Assembly: GCA_947471745.1 (NCBI GenBank) | Contig: CANJKZ010001109.1 | Location: 4,579,001 to 4,643,000, forward strand | DNA: 64,000 nt | Direction of reading: 5' to 3' | Source: Closterium sp. Naga37s-1 | Taxonomy: Eukaryota > Streptophyta > Zygnematophyceae > Desmidiales > Closteriaceae | Shown: piece by piece, positions 19,948 to 31,600 of the stretch | Layout of the letters: the number at the start of each line of letters is the position of its first letter | Numbering within the stretch: the stretch's first letter is position 1 | Translations under genes and position numbers: made by a program | The notes under the pieces: model-generated | Database searches by the model: none | The model's input: the letters and a program-made list of their open reading frames with translations, nothing else | Told to the model about the DNA's origin: nothing

Positions 19948-22131
19948 TCAACCTCCGAGGGTTGACTCGCTGGTTACTTCAACCTCCGAGGGTTGACTCG
20001 CGGAGTAACCCGCAGCAGCTCCAGAACCTCCAGCGCCAGCACCCGCAGCAGCTCCAGAACCTCCAGCGCCAGCACCCGCAGCAGCTCCAGAACCTCCAGC
20101 GCCAGCACCCGCAACAGCTCCAGAACCTCCAGCGCCAGCACCCGCAGCAGCTCCAGAACCTCCAGCGCTAGCACCCGCAGCAGCTCCAAAACCCCCAGCT
20201 CCAGCACCCTCAGCAACTCCAGACTCCGCACCCCCAGGCTCCGTACCTCCAGGCTCAGCACCCCTAGGCTCCGCACCCCCAGGCTCAGCACCCCCAGGCT
20301 CCGCACCCCCAGGCTCAGCACCCCCAGAAGCAGCACCCCGAGCAGGACCACCCTCAGCAGGACCTGAGTCACCAGTGACCTCAACTGGCGCAGTCAAGGG
20401 AGGAGGGTCTACCTGAGACACACCTGAAGGAGCAGGACCGAGAGTGGGGAGGGGGTCTACTTGGGGAGCACATGGAGCGAGGAAGAGCGGCGGGGAGGGG
20501 AGAGGGGCAGTGCGGTAGGGGAAGAGACGGTAAAAGGGAACTGACTCGTCGAACGTGACGTTCTGAGAGGGGAAGATACGGCGCGAGGTGGGGTGGTAAA
20601 ACTGCCAACCAGGCGCGTCAGGGACAAAGCCAAGGAAGACACAGGGAACAGCGCGGGCGGAGAGCTTGTCCGCGGTGGTATCGCGGACAAAGGCACGAGC
20701 ACCCCAGACCCGGAAACGCGACGCATCGCCAACCTTCCCTGTCCACAGCAGTGTGGGCGAGGTCTCCGGCAAGGAGACACGGGGCCAGAGGTTGAGCTGA
20801 TGCGCGGTGTACCGGACCGCAAACGGCCACAGAAAATGGGGGGCAGCCGCATGGATCATGGAGGTACGAGCGACCTCCATGACTAAGCCAATGCGGCGCT
20901 CAGCAACCCCATTCTGCTGCGGGGAGGCCGGAAGCGTGAACGACTGGGTGATGCCGTGCTCCTCACAGAAGGCTGCCAAGAGGTCGGAGGAAAACTCACC
21001 ACCTCTGTCAGAGTGCAGACGCAGGACGGGAAACTCCGTCCCGAACCGCTCGCGGAGCTGGAGACGAGCAGCGCGGATCCAGGGGATCAAAACATCAGGG
21101 ACCTCACCCTTGGTGCGCAAGGGGAAGACCGTGGTGTAACGTGTGTATTCGTCGACGACCAGCAAGAAGTACCGCTCGTGGCCCTGTCCACGGATGCGGG
21201 CTGGGCCCCACACGTCCAGGTGGAGAGTCTGCAGGGGAGCCTCTGTGGGAGGGAACGAGGAGGAGTGAGGAGCGGCGCGCTGCCGCCCCTCGACACAGGG
21301 AAGACAGGGAGGAGCAGGCGAGGGTGGGAGGGGAGGGAGAACCCTGGGAAGACCAGAGACAAGGACACGGCGGTGCATGCTGCGAAGGCGCTGCACCGAG
21401 GGGTGACCAAGGCGGTGGTGCCAAAGGAGGGTCTGGTGCGACAAGGCGCGACACGAGCAGGGGGCCGACAACTGACCTGACGCAGACGCAGACGCAGCTA
21501 CCTGAGGTGACCCAGTCGTCAGTGTGTACAGGCCCGACCCCGGCTGCCGAGTGAAGGTAGCCAGGTGACGACCCGTCTGAGCACACGTGCAGTGTGTCAC
21601 ACGCTCGTAGGCAGGGGTGAACTGGTGAACACCCGCGTCTTGGAGCGCAGAACCCGCCACCAAGTTCGTAGAGAACGAGGGGAGGTGAAGACCCGACAGT
21701 GTGCCGGACGGGACAGCAGGACAAGGGAGGACAGTGGAAGAGGTCGCACGGACTGGACCCCCAGAGGGGTCTGCCAGAGAGACTGGAACCGGCCGACTGA
21801 GCGGCGTGAGGGTGGTGCTGTCGCGAAAGAAGGAGCGAGAAGCACCAGAGTCAAGTGTGAAGGTGTACAAGGCCTGAGCAGGCGCAGTACCAGAGAGAGC
21901 AGACTCACCAGCACCTGGAGCAGCAGTCTCACCCGTACCTAGAGCAGGAGACACACTAGCCCCTAGAGCAGCAGCCTCACCAGCACCTAGAGCAGCAGGC
22001 TCTATACCTGGGTCAGGCGGTACGCACAGGTAACAGGCACGGTCAGCACTAGTAGGCAATGCATACATGGCAGTGAGAATAGCATCATAGTCAAGAGCAA
22101 AGATATCTACCCTCTGCCCAAGCAGCTCCAC
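19948..22131 (-). CDS. Copia C protease-integrase ORF
   Basis: 727 residues. The protease active site is intact (TLDSGASRSFFRD). The GAG-pre-integrase finger (WHHRLGHPSVQRL...CLPCVEG) and integrase core (LDVWGPARIRG; HSDRGGEFSSD; QQNGVAERR) have all catalytic acidic residues. The C-terminus is GAEPGG and GAGAGGSGAAA repeats from a 33-bp minisatellite (20020-20190), ending at 19948 with a stop. It is the best preserved integrase of this family in the window. The gag part upstream is in other frames. Confidence 0.85.
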   Translation of the reverse strand: MELLGQRVDIFALDYDAILTAMYALPTSADRACYLCVPPDPGIEPAALGAGEAAALGASVSPALGTGETAAPGAGESALSGTAPAQALYTFTLDSGASRSFFRDSTTLTPLSRPVPVSLADPSGGPVRATSSTVLPCPAVPSGTLSGLHLPSFSTNLVAGSALQDAGVHQFTPAYERVTHCTCAQTGRHLATFTRQPGSGLYTLTTGSPQVAASASASGQLSAPCSCRALSHQTLLWHHRLGHPSVQRLRSMHRRVLVSGLPRVLPPLPPSPAPPCLPCVEGRQRAAPHSSSFPPTEAPLQTLHLDVWGPARIRGQGHERYFLLVVDEYTRYTTVFPLRTKGEVPDVLIPWIRAARLQLRERFGTEFPVLRLHSDRGGEFSSDLLAAFCEEHGITQSFTLPASPQQNGVAERRIGLVMEVARTSMIHAAAPHFLWPFAVRYTAHQLNLWPRVSLPETSPTLLWTGKVGDASRFRVWGARAFVRDTTADKLSARAVPCVFLGFVPDAPGWQFYHPTSRRIFPSQNVTFDESVPFYRLFPYRTAPLPSPPLFLAPCAPQVDPLPTLGPAPSGVSQVDPPPLTAPVEVTGDSGPAEGGPARGAASGGAEPGGAEPGGAEPGGAEPRGAEPGGTEPGGAESGVAEGAGAGGFGAAAGASAGGSGAAAGAGAGGSGAVAGAGAGGSGAAAGAGAGGSGAAAGAGAGGSGAAAGYSASQPSEVEVTSESTLGG

Positions 22132-22249
22132 CCTTCGGGGAGCTCAGCCTCGTCGCCAAACTCGGTACGCGAGGCGTCGCTCAGACAGGCGAAGCAGCGG
22201 GACTCTGTGTGACTGAGCGTCCCGCAAGCCTGACCAGTCCGAGCACCAG

Positions 22250-22720
22250 TGGAATGACGTACGGGCAGCGAACGGTACTCAGAAACCCTCTACTCTGAGC
22301 GTACCACTCGTGAAGCTGCTGGGACGTAAGTGTCTCGCGTGGACGCCGCTGCTGCTGCAGCTAGCCACTGCCAGACTCTCCCAACTGACCAGCTCCAGGG
22401 CGACAGCTACGACGGCTACCGCGACAACCCCAACTAGCGTACCACTCACTAAGCTGCTGGGGCGTGCGAGACTCGCGCGGACGTCGCTGGAGCTGCATCT
22501 GGCCACCGCCAGTAGCAGCAGTAGCAGTAGTAGCAGCAGTAGCAGCAGTAACAGCAGTAGCAGCGCGGCCACCCCTACAACCCCAACTAGCGTACCACTC
22601 ACTAAGCTGCTGGGGCGTGAGGGACTCACGTGGACGTCGCTGGAGCTGCATCTGGCCACCGTCAGTAGCAGCAGTAGCAGTAGCAGTAGCAATAGCAGTA
22701 GTAGCAGCAGCAGCGCGTGC
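22250..22720 (-). pseudogene. Copia C gag N-terminal region
   Basis: Three repeats of the QLQRRPRES...QQLSEWYASWGCRG module are readable in frames of the minus strand (near 22300, 22440 and 22600), separated by triplet-repeat linkers. The link to the downstream protease ORF is broken around 22136-22260 by small deletions relative to A and D. Confidence 0.6.
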
Positions 22721-22733
22721 AGGGCAGGCGCGG

Positions 22734-22765
<32 letters not shown>

Positions 22766-22839
22766 CGGCAGCGCACGAACAAGGTAGGTGCTCACCAGTG
22801 GCGGGAAGGGCAGGCGCACGACGGCGGCGACGGCGGGGC

Positions 22840-23760
22840 CGCTACATCTGCGGCAGAGCAGGGCCGCGTCGGCGGTAGGGCAGGTCCGCGACAGCTGCTG
22901 CAGGGCGGGGCCGTGACAGCTGCAGGGCGGGGCCGCAACGGCGGCAAAAGGCTCCGCGGGAGCTGCTGCAGGGCGGGGCCGCAAACGCGGCAGGAGGCTC
23001 CGCGGCAACTGCTGCAGGGCAGGGCCACGACCGCGACAGGAGGCTCCGCGACAGCTGCTGCAGGGCAGGGCCGCGACGGCGGCAGAAGGCTCCGCGGCAG
23101 CTGCTGCTGGGCAGGGCCGTAACTGTGGCAGGGCGCTCCGTGGCAGCTGCTGCAGGAGCGACGGTGGCAGCTGCTGCAGGGCGGCGTCCAGGGGCAGCCG
23201 CGAGGAACAGGGGCAGCCGCGGCGCGCGAGGCTGCAACGCGCTGCGCGAGCTGCGGGCGCGGCGCGCGGGGCTGCAGCGCGACGCGCGGGCAGCGAACGC
23301 GGCGCGCGGGGCTGCAGCGCGACGCGCGGGCAGCGAACGTGACGCGCGGGGCTGCAGCGCGACGCGCGGGCAGCGGGCGCGACGCGCAGGGCTGCAGCGC
23401 GACGCTCGGGCAGCGGACGCGACACGCGGGGAGCGGGCGCGATGCGCGGGGCGGCGACCTAGCCTGACGGGCCTGCAGGGGCGGCTCGCGGGCCTGACGG
23501 GCCTGCAGAGGCGGCTAGCGGGCCTGACGGGCCTGCAGGGACGGCTGGCGGGCCTGACGGGCCTGCAGGGATGGCGCTCTGGCCTGACGGGCCTGTAGGG
23601 GCGGCGCTCTGGCCTGACGGGCCTGCAGGGGCGGCTCGCGGGCCTGACGTGCCTGCAGGGGCGGCGCACGGGCCTTACGAGGCTGTAGGGGCGGCGCGCG
23701 GGCCGTACGGGCCTGCAGGGGCGGCGCGCTGGCCTAGGGCAGCAGTAGGCAGCGCGAGGG
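22840..23760. repeat. 5' leader of Copia C with minisatellites
   Basis: Units with GCTGCTGCAGGGC(G/A)GGGCC (22890-23190), then GGGGCTGCAGCGCGACGCGC (23250-23460), then GGCCTGACGGGCCTGCAGGG (23460-23720). A GCAG-rich (GGCA)n tract lies at 22735-22765. There is no coding signal; long ORFs on both strands are shadows of GC-rich repeats. Confidence 0.7.
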
Positions 23761-24031
23761 CTGCAGGACGGCGCGCGCAGCGCAGCACGTGACAAGGCAA
23801 GTCAGGTGCACGATAATACGTGGGGTAGCGTGGTAACCGCAACGGTAGGTGGGCCCGAAAAAAAAACGGTCCTACGGACCTAGTGCTCTGAAACCATGTT
23901 AGAATCTAGCAGCAGGAAAATATTGAACTATGGAAGAGTTGGGTACAAATATGAAATCCTAAAGTGGGCTGTACCCCATATTGGCTACCCCACTACAGCC
24001 TAAACATGTATAGTAGATATAACGTTTGACA

Positions 24032-24519
24032 GATAATCGGAGAAGAAAAAGAAGGGTCGGAAGCGTGTGAGATAGGGGCGGATCGGTGTATAGCGCAACT
24101 GCGGTGCTTATCAACGGCGATAAGGTGATACGCCTTCACGTTGCTGTCATGCCGATAAGCTACGACCGCAAAAGAAGTCGGGGTCTCGCCGATGGCCATA
24201 GGATAGATACGCGTGGAGTTCTAAATGGGCCATAGGATGACTAGCAATAAATGTGAAAGTGATGGCCTATGCTTTAGTGGCTTTTTATTCTATCTCTTCG
24301 CACGATCTAATCGCTAGCCTACCAACGGTGCAAGCACAACCTGAATTACGAAAGAAGGCAAACTGTGCACACTTTGAGCGGTTGTTCCTTCAGGAGGGTG
24401 CAGTTGGGACTCTCGCCAACCATACTTGTTCTGCCCTACGAATCTGTTTTTTGGCGCTATGTTTTCTGGTAACCAGCCTGGCTCGGGAAGTCAACTGTGG
24501 GTTCGGAAGGCTAACTGTG
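24032..24519. other. Region between Copia C and the tandem duplication
   Basis: No gene recognised. A 17-bp inverted repeat, GAAGGCAAACTGTGCAC (24354-24370) and GTGCACAGTTTGCCTTC (24517-24533), encloses 180 bp and may be a small MITE-like unit; no target duplication is evident. Confidence 0.45.
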
Positions 24520-25287
24520 CACAGTTTGCCTTCCTCTTTTTGTAATTCATGTCTTGGGCTTTAACCGAAGTTGATCGCGCTGTGCTAAAGTACACGTCAT
24601 AATTTTGGAGGGAACGTCGAACCAACTAGGCAGGTTTGGAAGGGAATACCGCGTGACAAACTGAGTGGTTTAGTCCCAACTTTTTTTGAGATGAGACAGA
24701 CGGTCTAGATAGAAAATTCGAGCTGACCCTACATGAACTGCTACACTACATTTCGAGATGTCGAAATGACGCGTGCGCGGAAACCGCGTAATGAAAGGTG
24801 GCGGGATCGCATTTCGGGTTTTACAAAAAAAATGCCCCGCGATATAAAAAATTACCAGTGCCGAAGCCCGTGCCACGGTATTCCTCACCGTGAGTTCGGG
24901 TTCGGCACAGTTTGCCTTCCTCTTTTTGTAATGTCTTGGGCTTTAACCGAAGTTGATCGCGCTGTGCTAAAGTACACGTCATAATTTTGGAGGGAACGTC
25001 GAACCAACTAGGCAGGTTTGGAAGGGAATACCGCGTGACAAACTGAGTGGTTTAGTCCCAACTTTTTTTGAGATGAGACAGACGGTCTAGATAGAAAATT
25101 CGAGCTGACCCTACATGAACTGCTACACTACATTTCGAGATGTCGAAATGACGCGTGCGCGGAAACCGCGTAATGAAAGGTGGCGGGATCGCATTTCGGG
25201 TTTTACAAAAAAAATGCCCCGCGATATAAAAAATTACCAGTGCCGAAGCCCGTGCCACGGTATTCCTCACCGTGAGTTCGGGTTCGG
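24520..25287. repeat. ~382-bp direct tandem duplication
   Basis: Copy 1 is 24520-24905 and copy 2 is 24906-25287. They look identical except for four bases (TTCA) missing near the start of copy 2. Both begin CACAGTTTGCCTTCC and end GAGTTCGGGTTCGG. Identical 72-codon minus-strand ORFs in both reflect recent duplication, not selection. Confidence 0.9.
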
Positions 25288-25611
25288 CCTACAGTTTCGA
25301 CCTGAACCACTTCCGAGTCGCCTCACACCAATTGCGACATTCCCAACCCTCGCACATCCCAAGGTTCTCGCCTAGCATGTATTCGCCATGTAAATGCTCG
25401 CTTTCTTCATTGTTTCTGCATTCTGTTATTCATCCTTTTTATAAAGTCTTCCGTACACTCTGTTTAGTACAAATAATAACAAACAGAACAGCTCTTCTCC
25501 TTGTCTCTCCCGAAATTCTCGGGCATTGATAGCAGGTTACCCTGACAAATACACTCCTCTCAAAGCAGCCTGCCTGCATGCCAGCAAGCTCTCATCTCAA
25601 CCCTACGCAAC

Positions 25612-28600
25612 ATGGACGCGCGTGCGTCTCGTTCACCTGCTCCCCGCTGGCCGTTCTTTCGTCGCCTGCGCGCGCTGCTGCTCGTCGTTGCGCGCCTCTC
25701 CTTTCACCTCCCCGTCGCCACCATCAACGCGATCCGCGACCGCAACTATCGTCCCCGCACAGCCATCCAGGCGGCTTCCCCCGCCGCCGCGGGCATGCGC
25801 GTAAGCCGCAGCGAGCCGTCGCTTTTAGCCCTCGCTGGCGACGACGCGCCGCCAGAAGCGGCGCCGCGACGCGCGGCGGGCAGCGGAGAACTCGCAGCGA
25901 CGGTCTCGCCGCCTTTAGCGCGTGAAACTGCCGTCAACGCTGATGGCGGTTCCAGCGGCGGCGACGGCGGCGACGGCGAGCGAAAGAAGACGAGCGTCGA
26001 CGAGGACGCGAGTGGAGCGAGATGTCGCACGACGCGACGACTGACGGTGTCGCAGGTAGGACGAAGGGCGCGTGGCGGAAAAGGGTCGCGTGGCGGGGAG
26101 GGGCGCAAGGCGGGTGAGATTGAGCGCGGGGGAAGAAGCACGCAGCGCATTGCTCGAAAGGGGGGAATAAAGGGGACACTCTAGCTGCTCCTTGCATCTC
26201 ACAACTCGCCGTTACGTGCTGTGCGGTCCTGCGCTGTGCTGTGCGGTGCTGTGAGCAGGATGCGGAGGGACGCAAGACGGTGAACGAGTACGTGAGAGAG
26301 CGTGTGATTGGCCGAGGCTCCTACGCTAAAGTGGTCAGTGCTCTCTCACAGACACCATCCCTGCACACATGCTCCCTCCCCCTCATGCTCCCCCGGTAGC
26401 TCCCTTCTCGCCTCCTTGCATTCGCCCCTCGTCTATTGTTGCTCATCCCTTACTCTTTCCCTCTCTCCCTCCTTCCCTTCCCCCCCTTCTCTCCCCCACA
26501 CCCCATCCCCCCGCCGCGCATGCCTGTCATTGCCCGAAGGTTCTGTACCGCCATGCGCCAACAGGCCTCATGTGCGCGCTCAAGGTGCGTGGGGGGGGAA
26601 AGGAGGGGCGGAAGTAGGGAGGGGAGGAATGGTGGGGGAAGAGGGGGAATTAGTGCAACGCAGAGGGAAGGGGGGTAACGTGGTGGTGGTTTGGAGTGAG
26701 TGGGGAATATGTGGAGATGTTTGTATCACACTCAGAAAGAAATCATCTCTTAACTTCAAGACGCCTTAAAGCCCCCTTGTCCGATGCGTGCGTGCCCATG
26801 CTATCATCACATCACCTTCCAAACTGCACTGGACAGCATTGCACAGCGCTGCAGTGCAGTGCTGTGCGGTGCTGTGCGGTGCGGTGCTGTGCGGTGCACT
26901 GCAAGCACCTGCAGCGCACCGCATTGCACTGCATCACACCTCCTGTTTCTCGTCCATGCACACGTTTTCTCCGCCCGTTCTATTTTCCCGGGTGCGTGCG
27001 TGCGTGCGGTGCAGGTGTGCTGCAAGTCCCGCCTTGCGAGGGTGCGGGTGGCGCCAGGCGAAACTGCCCTCATGGACGTGCAGCGCGAGGTGGGGCGCGG
27101 TGAGGTGGGGTGGGGTGGGGGGAGGTGGGTTGGGGGAGAGGTGGGCTGGGAGAGGTGGGGTGGGGAGAGGTGGGGTGGGGAGAGGTGGGGTGGGGAGAGG
27201 TGGGGAGGGAGACAGTGGGGTGGGGAAAGATTGGGGGCCCTCGCTGCCGTCACTGCATGCCCTTGTCACTCCCACTTCCTTTTTGGTGCACGGAACCAAT
27301 AGGTGTGTGCATCAGCAAGCCGCCCCGGCCTGTCCTGGCCCTGCTTTGCCTGCACTCTGCCGGCACTCTTCACAAGGCCCTGTACCCTCAATGTGCCCTG
27401 TGACCTGTACCCTGTGCCCTGTACCCTCAATGTGCCCTGTGCCCTGTACCCTGTGCCCTGTACCCTCAATGTGCCCTGTGCCCTGTGCCCTGTACCCTGT
27501 GCCCTGTGCCCTGTGCCCTGTGCCCTGTGTCCGGTCTTCCATCTCCTGGTCCCCACACCCCTGTGCCCTATGCCCCACGTCCTACCGTGCCCGTCCGATC
27601 CGTGTATAGCCGCACTTGCCCCACGTCCATGCGTGTTCTCACTTTGCCCGGTGGTGCCCCATTGCCCGTCCTCTCCGCACCTTTTCCCCTGCCCTGTCCC
27701 CACGTCCTGCCGTGAACCTCTAGATCCGTGTGCTGCAGCGGCTGCAGCACCCGCACGTGGTGCACCTCAGGGAAGTGATTGACGACCCGTCCTCCGATAA
27801 ACTCTACCTTGGTACGCCTGCTCACTCACACACCTCACTGCTCACCCTCGAGGTTGCTTTTTGAGTCGACTCGAAAGCGGCTGCAGCACCCGCACGTGGT
27901 GCACCTCAGGGAGGTCATTGACGACCCGTCCTCCGATAAACTCTACCTCGGTACGTCCCGTGACTCCCGCCCCGTCAGCATCCGCCCGTCGACCCTTCCT
28001 CCGATAAACTCTACCTCGGTGCGTCCCGTGACTCCCTCCCGTCCCGTCCCGCTACCTGCTCATGGCTCCCTCCCTGCTCGCCGTCTCCCTCTACCACGCA
28101 GCAGGGCTCTCTGCCTCCCAGCCCTCCCCTACCTCTACCACCCACATCCCTCCTCCCACTTCCCTGACGACGGTCTTCTGCTGACATGTTTGCTGCTCGC
28201 TGACGCTCAGAACTTTGACCCAGCTTCCCTGACCGTTCAGAATGGTCAGAAGACCGGTTTGAGTACTTTCACCCAGCTTCACCCATGGGATGGGACGGCA
28301 GACCCATCTTCCCTGACCTGACGATGCACCACCAGCGGCGTCTTTAGGCGTCTCTCTAACTATGGCTCACCACCCGCACCCACCCTCCCCTCCTCCCCCC
28401 CCCCCCCCCCTCCCCCCCCCCCCCCCCCCTTCCCCAAACTAGTGGTTGAGTATGTGGATTGCAAGCCCATATTCCCTGCCTGACGATGCACCACCTGCGG
28501 GGTTTTTGAGACGCCCCAGAATTCGCCCATCCTCACCCATCCTCACCCACCCTCACCCACCCTCACCCAACCCCCCGCCCCACCAGTGTTAAGTACCTGG

Positions 28601-31600
28601 ATGGGGGCCCGTCTTCCCAGAGGGATGCACCACTTGCTGGGTGTTGAGTCGCCCCAGGGTTTCGCCCACCCTCACCCAACCCCACCGCTCTTCCCCTCCC
28701 CTCCCACCAGTGTGTGAGCACCTAAAAGCAGGGCCCGTCTTCCCAGAGGATGCACCACTCGCCTCACTCCCACCCACCCATCCCCACCGCTCTTCCTCTT
28801 CCCCCCCCACCAGTGTTTGCGTACCTGGACGGCAGGCAGGCCCGTTTTCCCAGAGGGATGCACCAGTCGCTGGGTGTTGAGTCGCCCCAGGGTCTCTCCC
28901 CTTCCCCTTCCCCTTCCCCTTCCCCTTCCCCTTCCCCTTCCCCTCGCACCAGTGTTTGAGTACCTGGATGGCGGGCCTGTCTTCCCAGAGGATGCACCAC
29001 CAGTGGGTGGTTTGAGTCGCCCCAGGGTCTCTTCCCCTTCCCCCCCCCCACTTCGACCTCTCTTCCCCTTCCCCCCCCCCACTTCGACCTCTCTTCCCCT
29101 TCCCCCCCCCCACTTCGACCTCTCTTCCCCTTCCCCCCCCCCACTTCGACCTCTCTTCCCCTTCCCCCCCCCCACTTCGACCTCTCTTCCCCTTCCCCCC
29201 CCCCACTTCGACCTCTCTTCCCCTTCCCCCCCCCCACTTCGACCTCTCTTCCCCTTCCCCCCCCCCACTTCGACCTCTCTTCCCCTTCCCCCCCCCCACT
29301 TCGACCTCTCTTCCCCTTTCCCCCCCCCCGCCCCTCGCACCAGTGTTTGAGTACCTGGATGGCGGGCCTGTCGTCCCAGAGGACGAACCGCCGGTGGGGG
29401 GTGTGGGCGAGGAGAGGGCGCGGAGGGTGTTTCGGGACGTCAGTGCTGCTCTGCTCTACGTGCATGGCCAGGTGGGCGGGGGTTGCTTGCAGGATGGAGT
29501 GGGTTGAGAGGTTGTTTGGTTGCAAAGCGAGAGGAGGAGGAGTTTGTGGTGATTAAGAGGGGGGCGAGGCGAGGAGAGGGCGAGGAGGGTGTTTCGCGAT
29601 GCCAGTCAGTGCTGCACTGGTCTACTCAAAAGGTTGGTGCACAGCCAGGTGGGCGTGGGTTGCAAGATTGGTGCATGATTGCAGGGCGAGAGGAGGAGCT
29701 GGTGGTGGTGGAGTAAGAGGGGGCGGTAGCTTTTGCGTCGACTCAAAAGTCAGAGGGCGCGGAGGAGGGTGTTTCGCGATGTCAGTTCCGCTCTGCTCTA
29801 CGTGCATGTGTGCACGCGTGCGTGCGTGCGTGCGTGCGTGCATGCCTGTCTTCTTGCCTGTCTGCACCGCGCACGGCGCTGCCAAGCTCGCCGACTTTGG
29901 AGTCTGCCAGGAGGTCACGGTGAGTCAATGCCAATGCACGTCTTCTACACCCTCCGCCCTTCCTCGAATGCTCCTCACAGTGCGCTTGCATGCTCTGCCT
30001 GCATGCTCCGTTGTCGTGCCGCCTCTGCTGCAATGCTGCCTCTGCTGCAATGCTGCCTCTGCTGCAATGCTGCCTCTGCTGCAATGCTGCCTCTGCTGCA
30101 ATGCTGCCTCTGCTGCAATGCTGCCTCTGCTGCAATGCTGCCTCTGCTGCAATGCTGCCTCTGCTGCAATGCTGCCTCTGCTGCAATGCTGCCTCTGCTG
30201 CAATGCTGCCTCTGCTGCAATGCTGCCTCTGCTGCAATGCTGCCTCTGCTGCAATGCTGCCTCTGCTGCAATGCTGCCTCTGCTGCAATGCTGCCTCTGC
30301 TGCAATGCTGCCTCTGCTGCAATGCTGCCTCTGCTGCAATGCTGCCTCTGCTGCAATGCTGCCTCTGCTGCAATGCTGCCTCTGCTGCAATGCTGCCTCT
30401 GCTGCAATGCTGCCTCTGCTGCAATGCTGCCTCTGCTGCAATGCTGCCTCTGCTGCAATGCTGCCTCTGCTGCAATGCTGCCTCTGCTGCAATGCTGCCT
30501 CTGCTGCAATGCTGCCTCTGCTGCAATGCTGCCTCTGCTGCAATGCTGCCTCTGCTGCAATGCTGCCTCTGCTGCAATGCTGCCTCTGCTGCAATGCTGC
30601 CTCTGCTGCAATGCTGCCTCTGCTGCAATGCTGCCTCTGCTGCAATGCTTGCCCTCTGCTGCAATGCTGCCTCTGCTGCAATGCTGCCTCTGCTGCAATG
30701 CTGCCTCTGCTGCAATGCTGCCTCTGCTGCAATGCTGCCTCTGCTGCAATGCTGCCTCTGCTGCAATGCTGCCTCTGCTGCAATGCTGCCTCTGCTGCAA
30801 TGCTGCCTCTGCTGCAATGCTGCCTCTGCTGCAATGCTGCCTCTGCTGCAATGCTGCCTCTGCTGCAATGCTGCCTCTGCTGCAATGCTGCCTCTGCTGC
30901 AATGCTGCCTCTGCTGCAATGCTGCCTCTGCTGCAATGCTGCCTCTGCTGCAATGCTGCCTCTGCTGCAATGCTGCCTCTGCTGCAATGCTGCCTCTGCT
31001 GCAATGCTGCCTCTGCTGCAATGCTGCCTCTGCTGCAATGCTGCCTCTGCTGCAATGCTGCCTCTGCTGCAATGCTGCCTCTGCTGCAATGCTGCCTCTG
31101 CTGCAATGCTGCCTCTGCTGCAATGCTGCCTCTGCTGCAATGCTGCCTCTGCTGCAATGCTGCCTCTGCTGCAATGCTGCCTCTGCTGCAATGCTGCCTC
31201 TGCTGCAATGCTGCCTCTGCTGCAATGCTGCCTCTGCTGCAATGCTGCCTCTGCTGCAATGCTGCCTCTGCTGCAATGCTGCCTCTGCTGCAATGCTGCC
31301 TCTGCTGCAATGCTGCCTCTGCTGCAATGCTGCCTCTGCTGCAATGCTGCCTCTGCTGCAATGCTGCCTCTGCTGCAATGCTGCCTCTGCTGCAATGCTG
31401 CCTCTGCTGCAATGCTGCCTCTGCTGCAATGCTGCCTCTGCTGCAATGCTGCCTCTGCTGCAATGCTGCCTCTGCTGCAATGCTGCCTCTGCTGCAATGC
31501 TGCCTCTGCTGCAATGCTGCCTCTGCTGCAATGCTGCCTCTGCTGCAATGCTGCCTCTGCTGCAATGCTGCCTCTGCTGCAATGCTGCCTCTGCTGCAAT

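Larger units (their letters stand above)
19915..24031 (-). mobile_element. Copia LTR retrotransposon C (3' part missing)
   Basis: Same family as A, D and E. A 135-bp LTR lies at 23897-24031 (TGTTAGAATC...GTTTGACA). Beside it on the minus strand is TGGTTTCAGAGCAC, a one-mismatch initiator-Met primer-binding site. Leader, gag and protease-integrase are present, but RT, RNase H and the 3' LTR are absent: the sequence stops at the truncated LTR of Copia B. Left of Copia B there is no C sequence, so this is not a simple insertion of B into C; a deletion or rearrangement joined them. Confidence 0.85.

Noticed and set aside
24670..25270. Two identical 72-residue ORFs as a duplicated small gene
   Set aside because: Identity extends over the whole 382-bp unit including non-coding parts, so it reflects recent DNA duplication only.
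28820..29340. Gly/Glu/Lys- or Pro/Ser-rich ORFs over the 31-bp minisatellite
   Set aside because: 31 is not a multiple of 3 and the unit is stop-free on both strands, giving false ORFs inside an intron.
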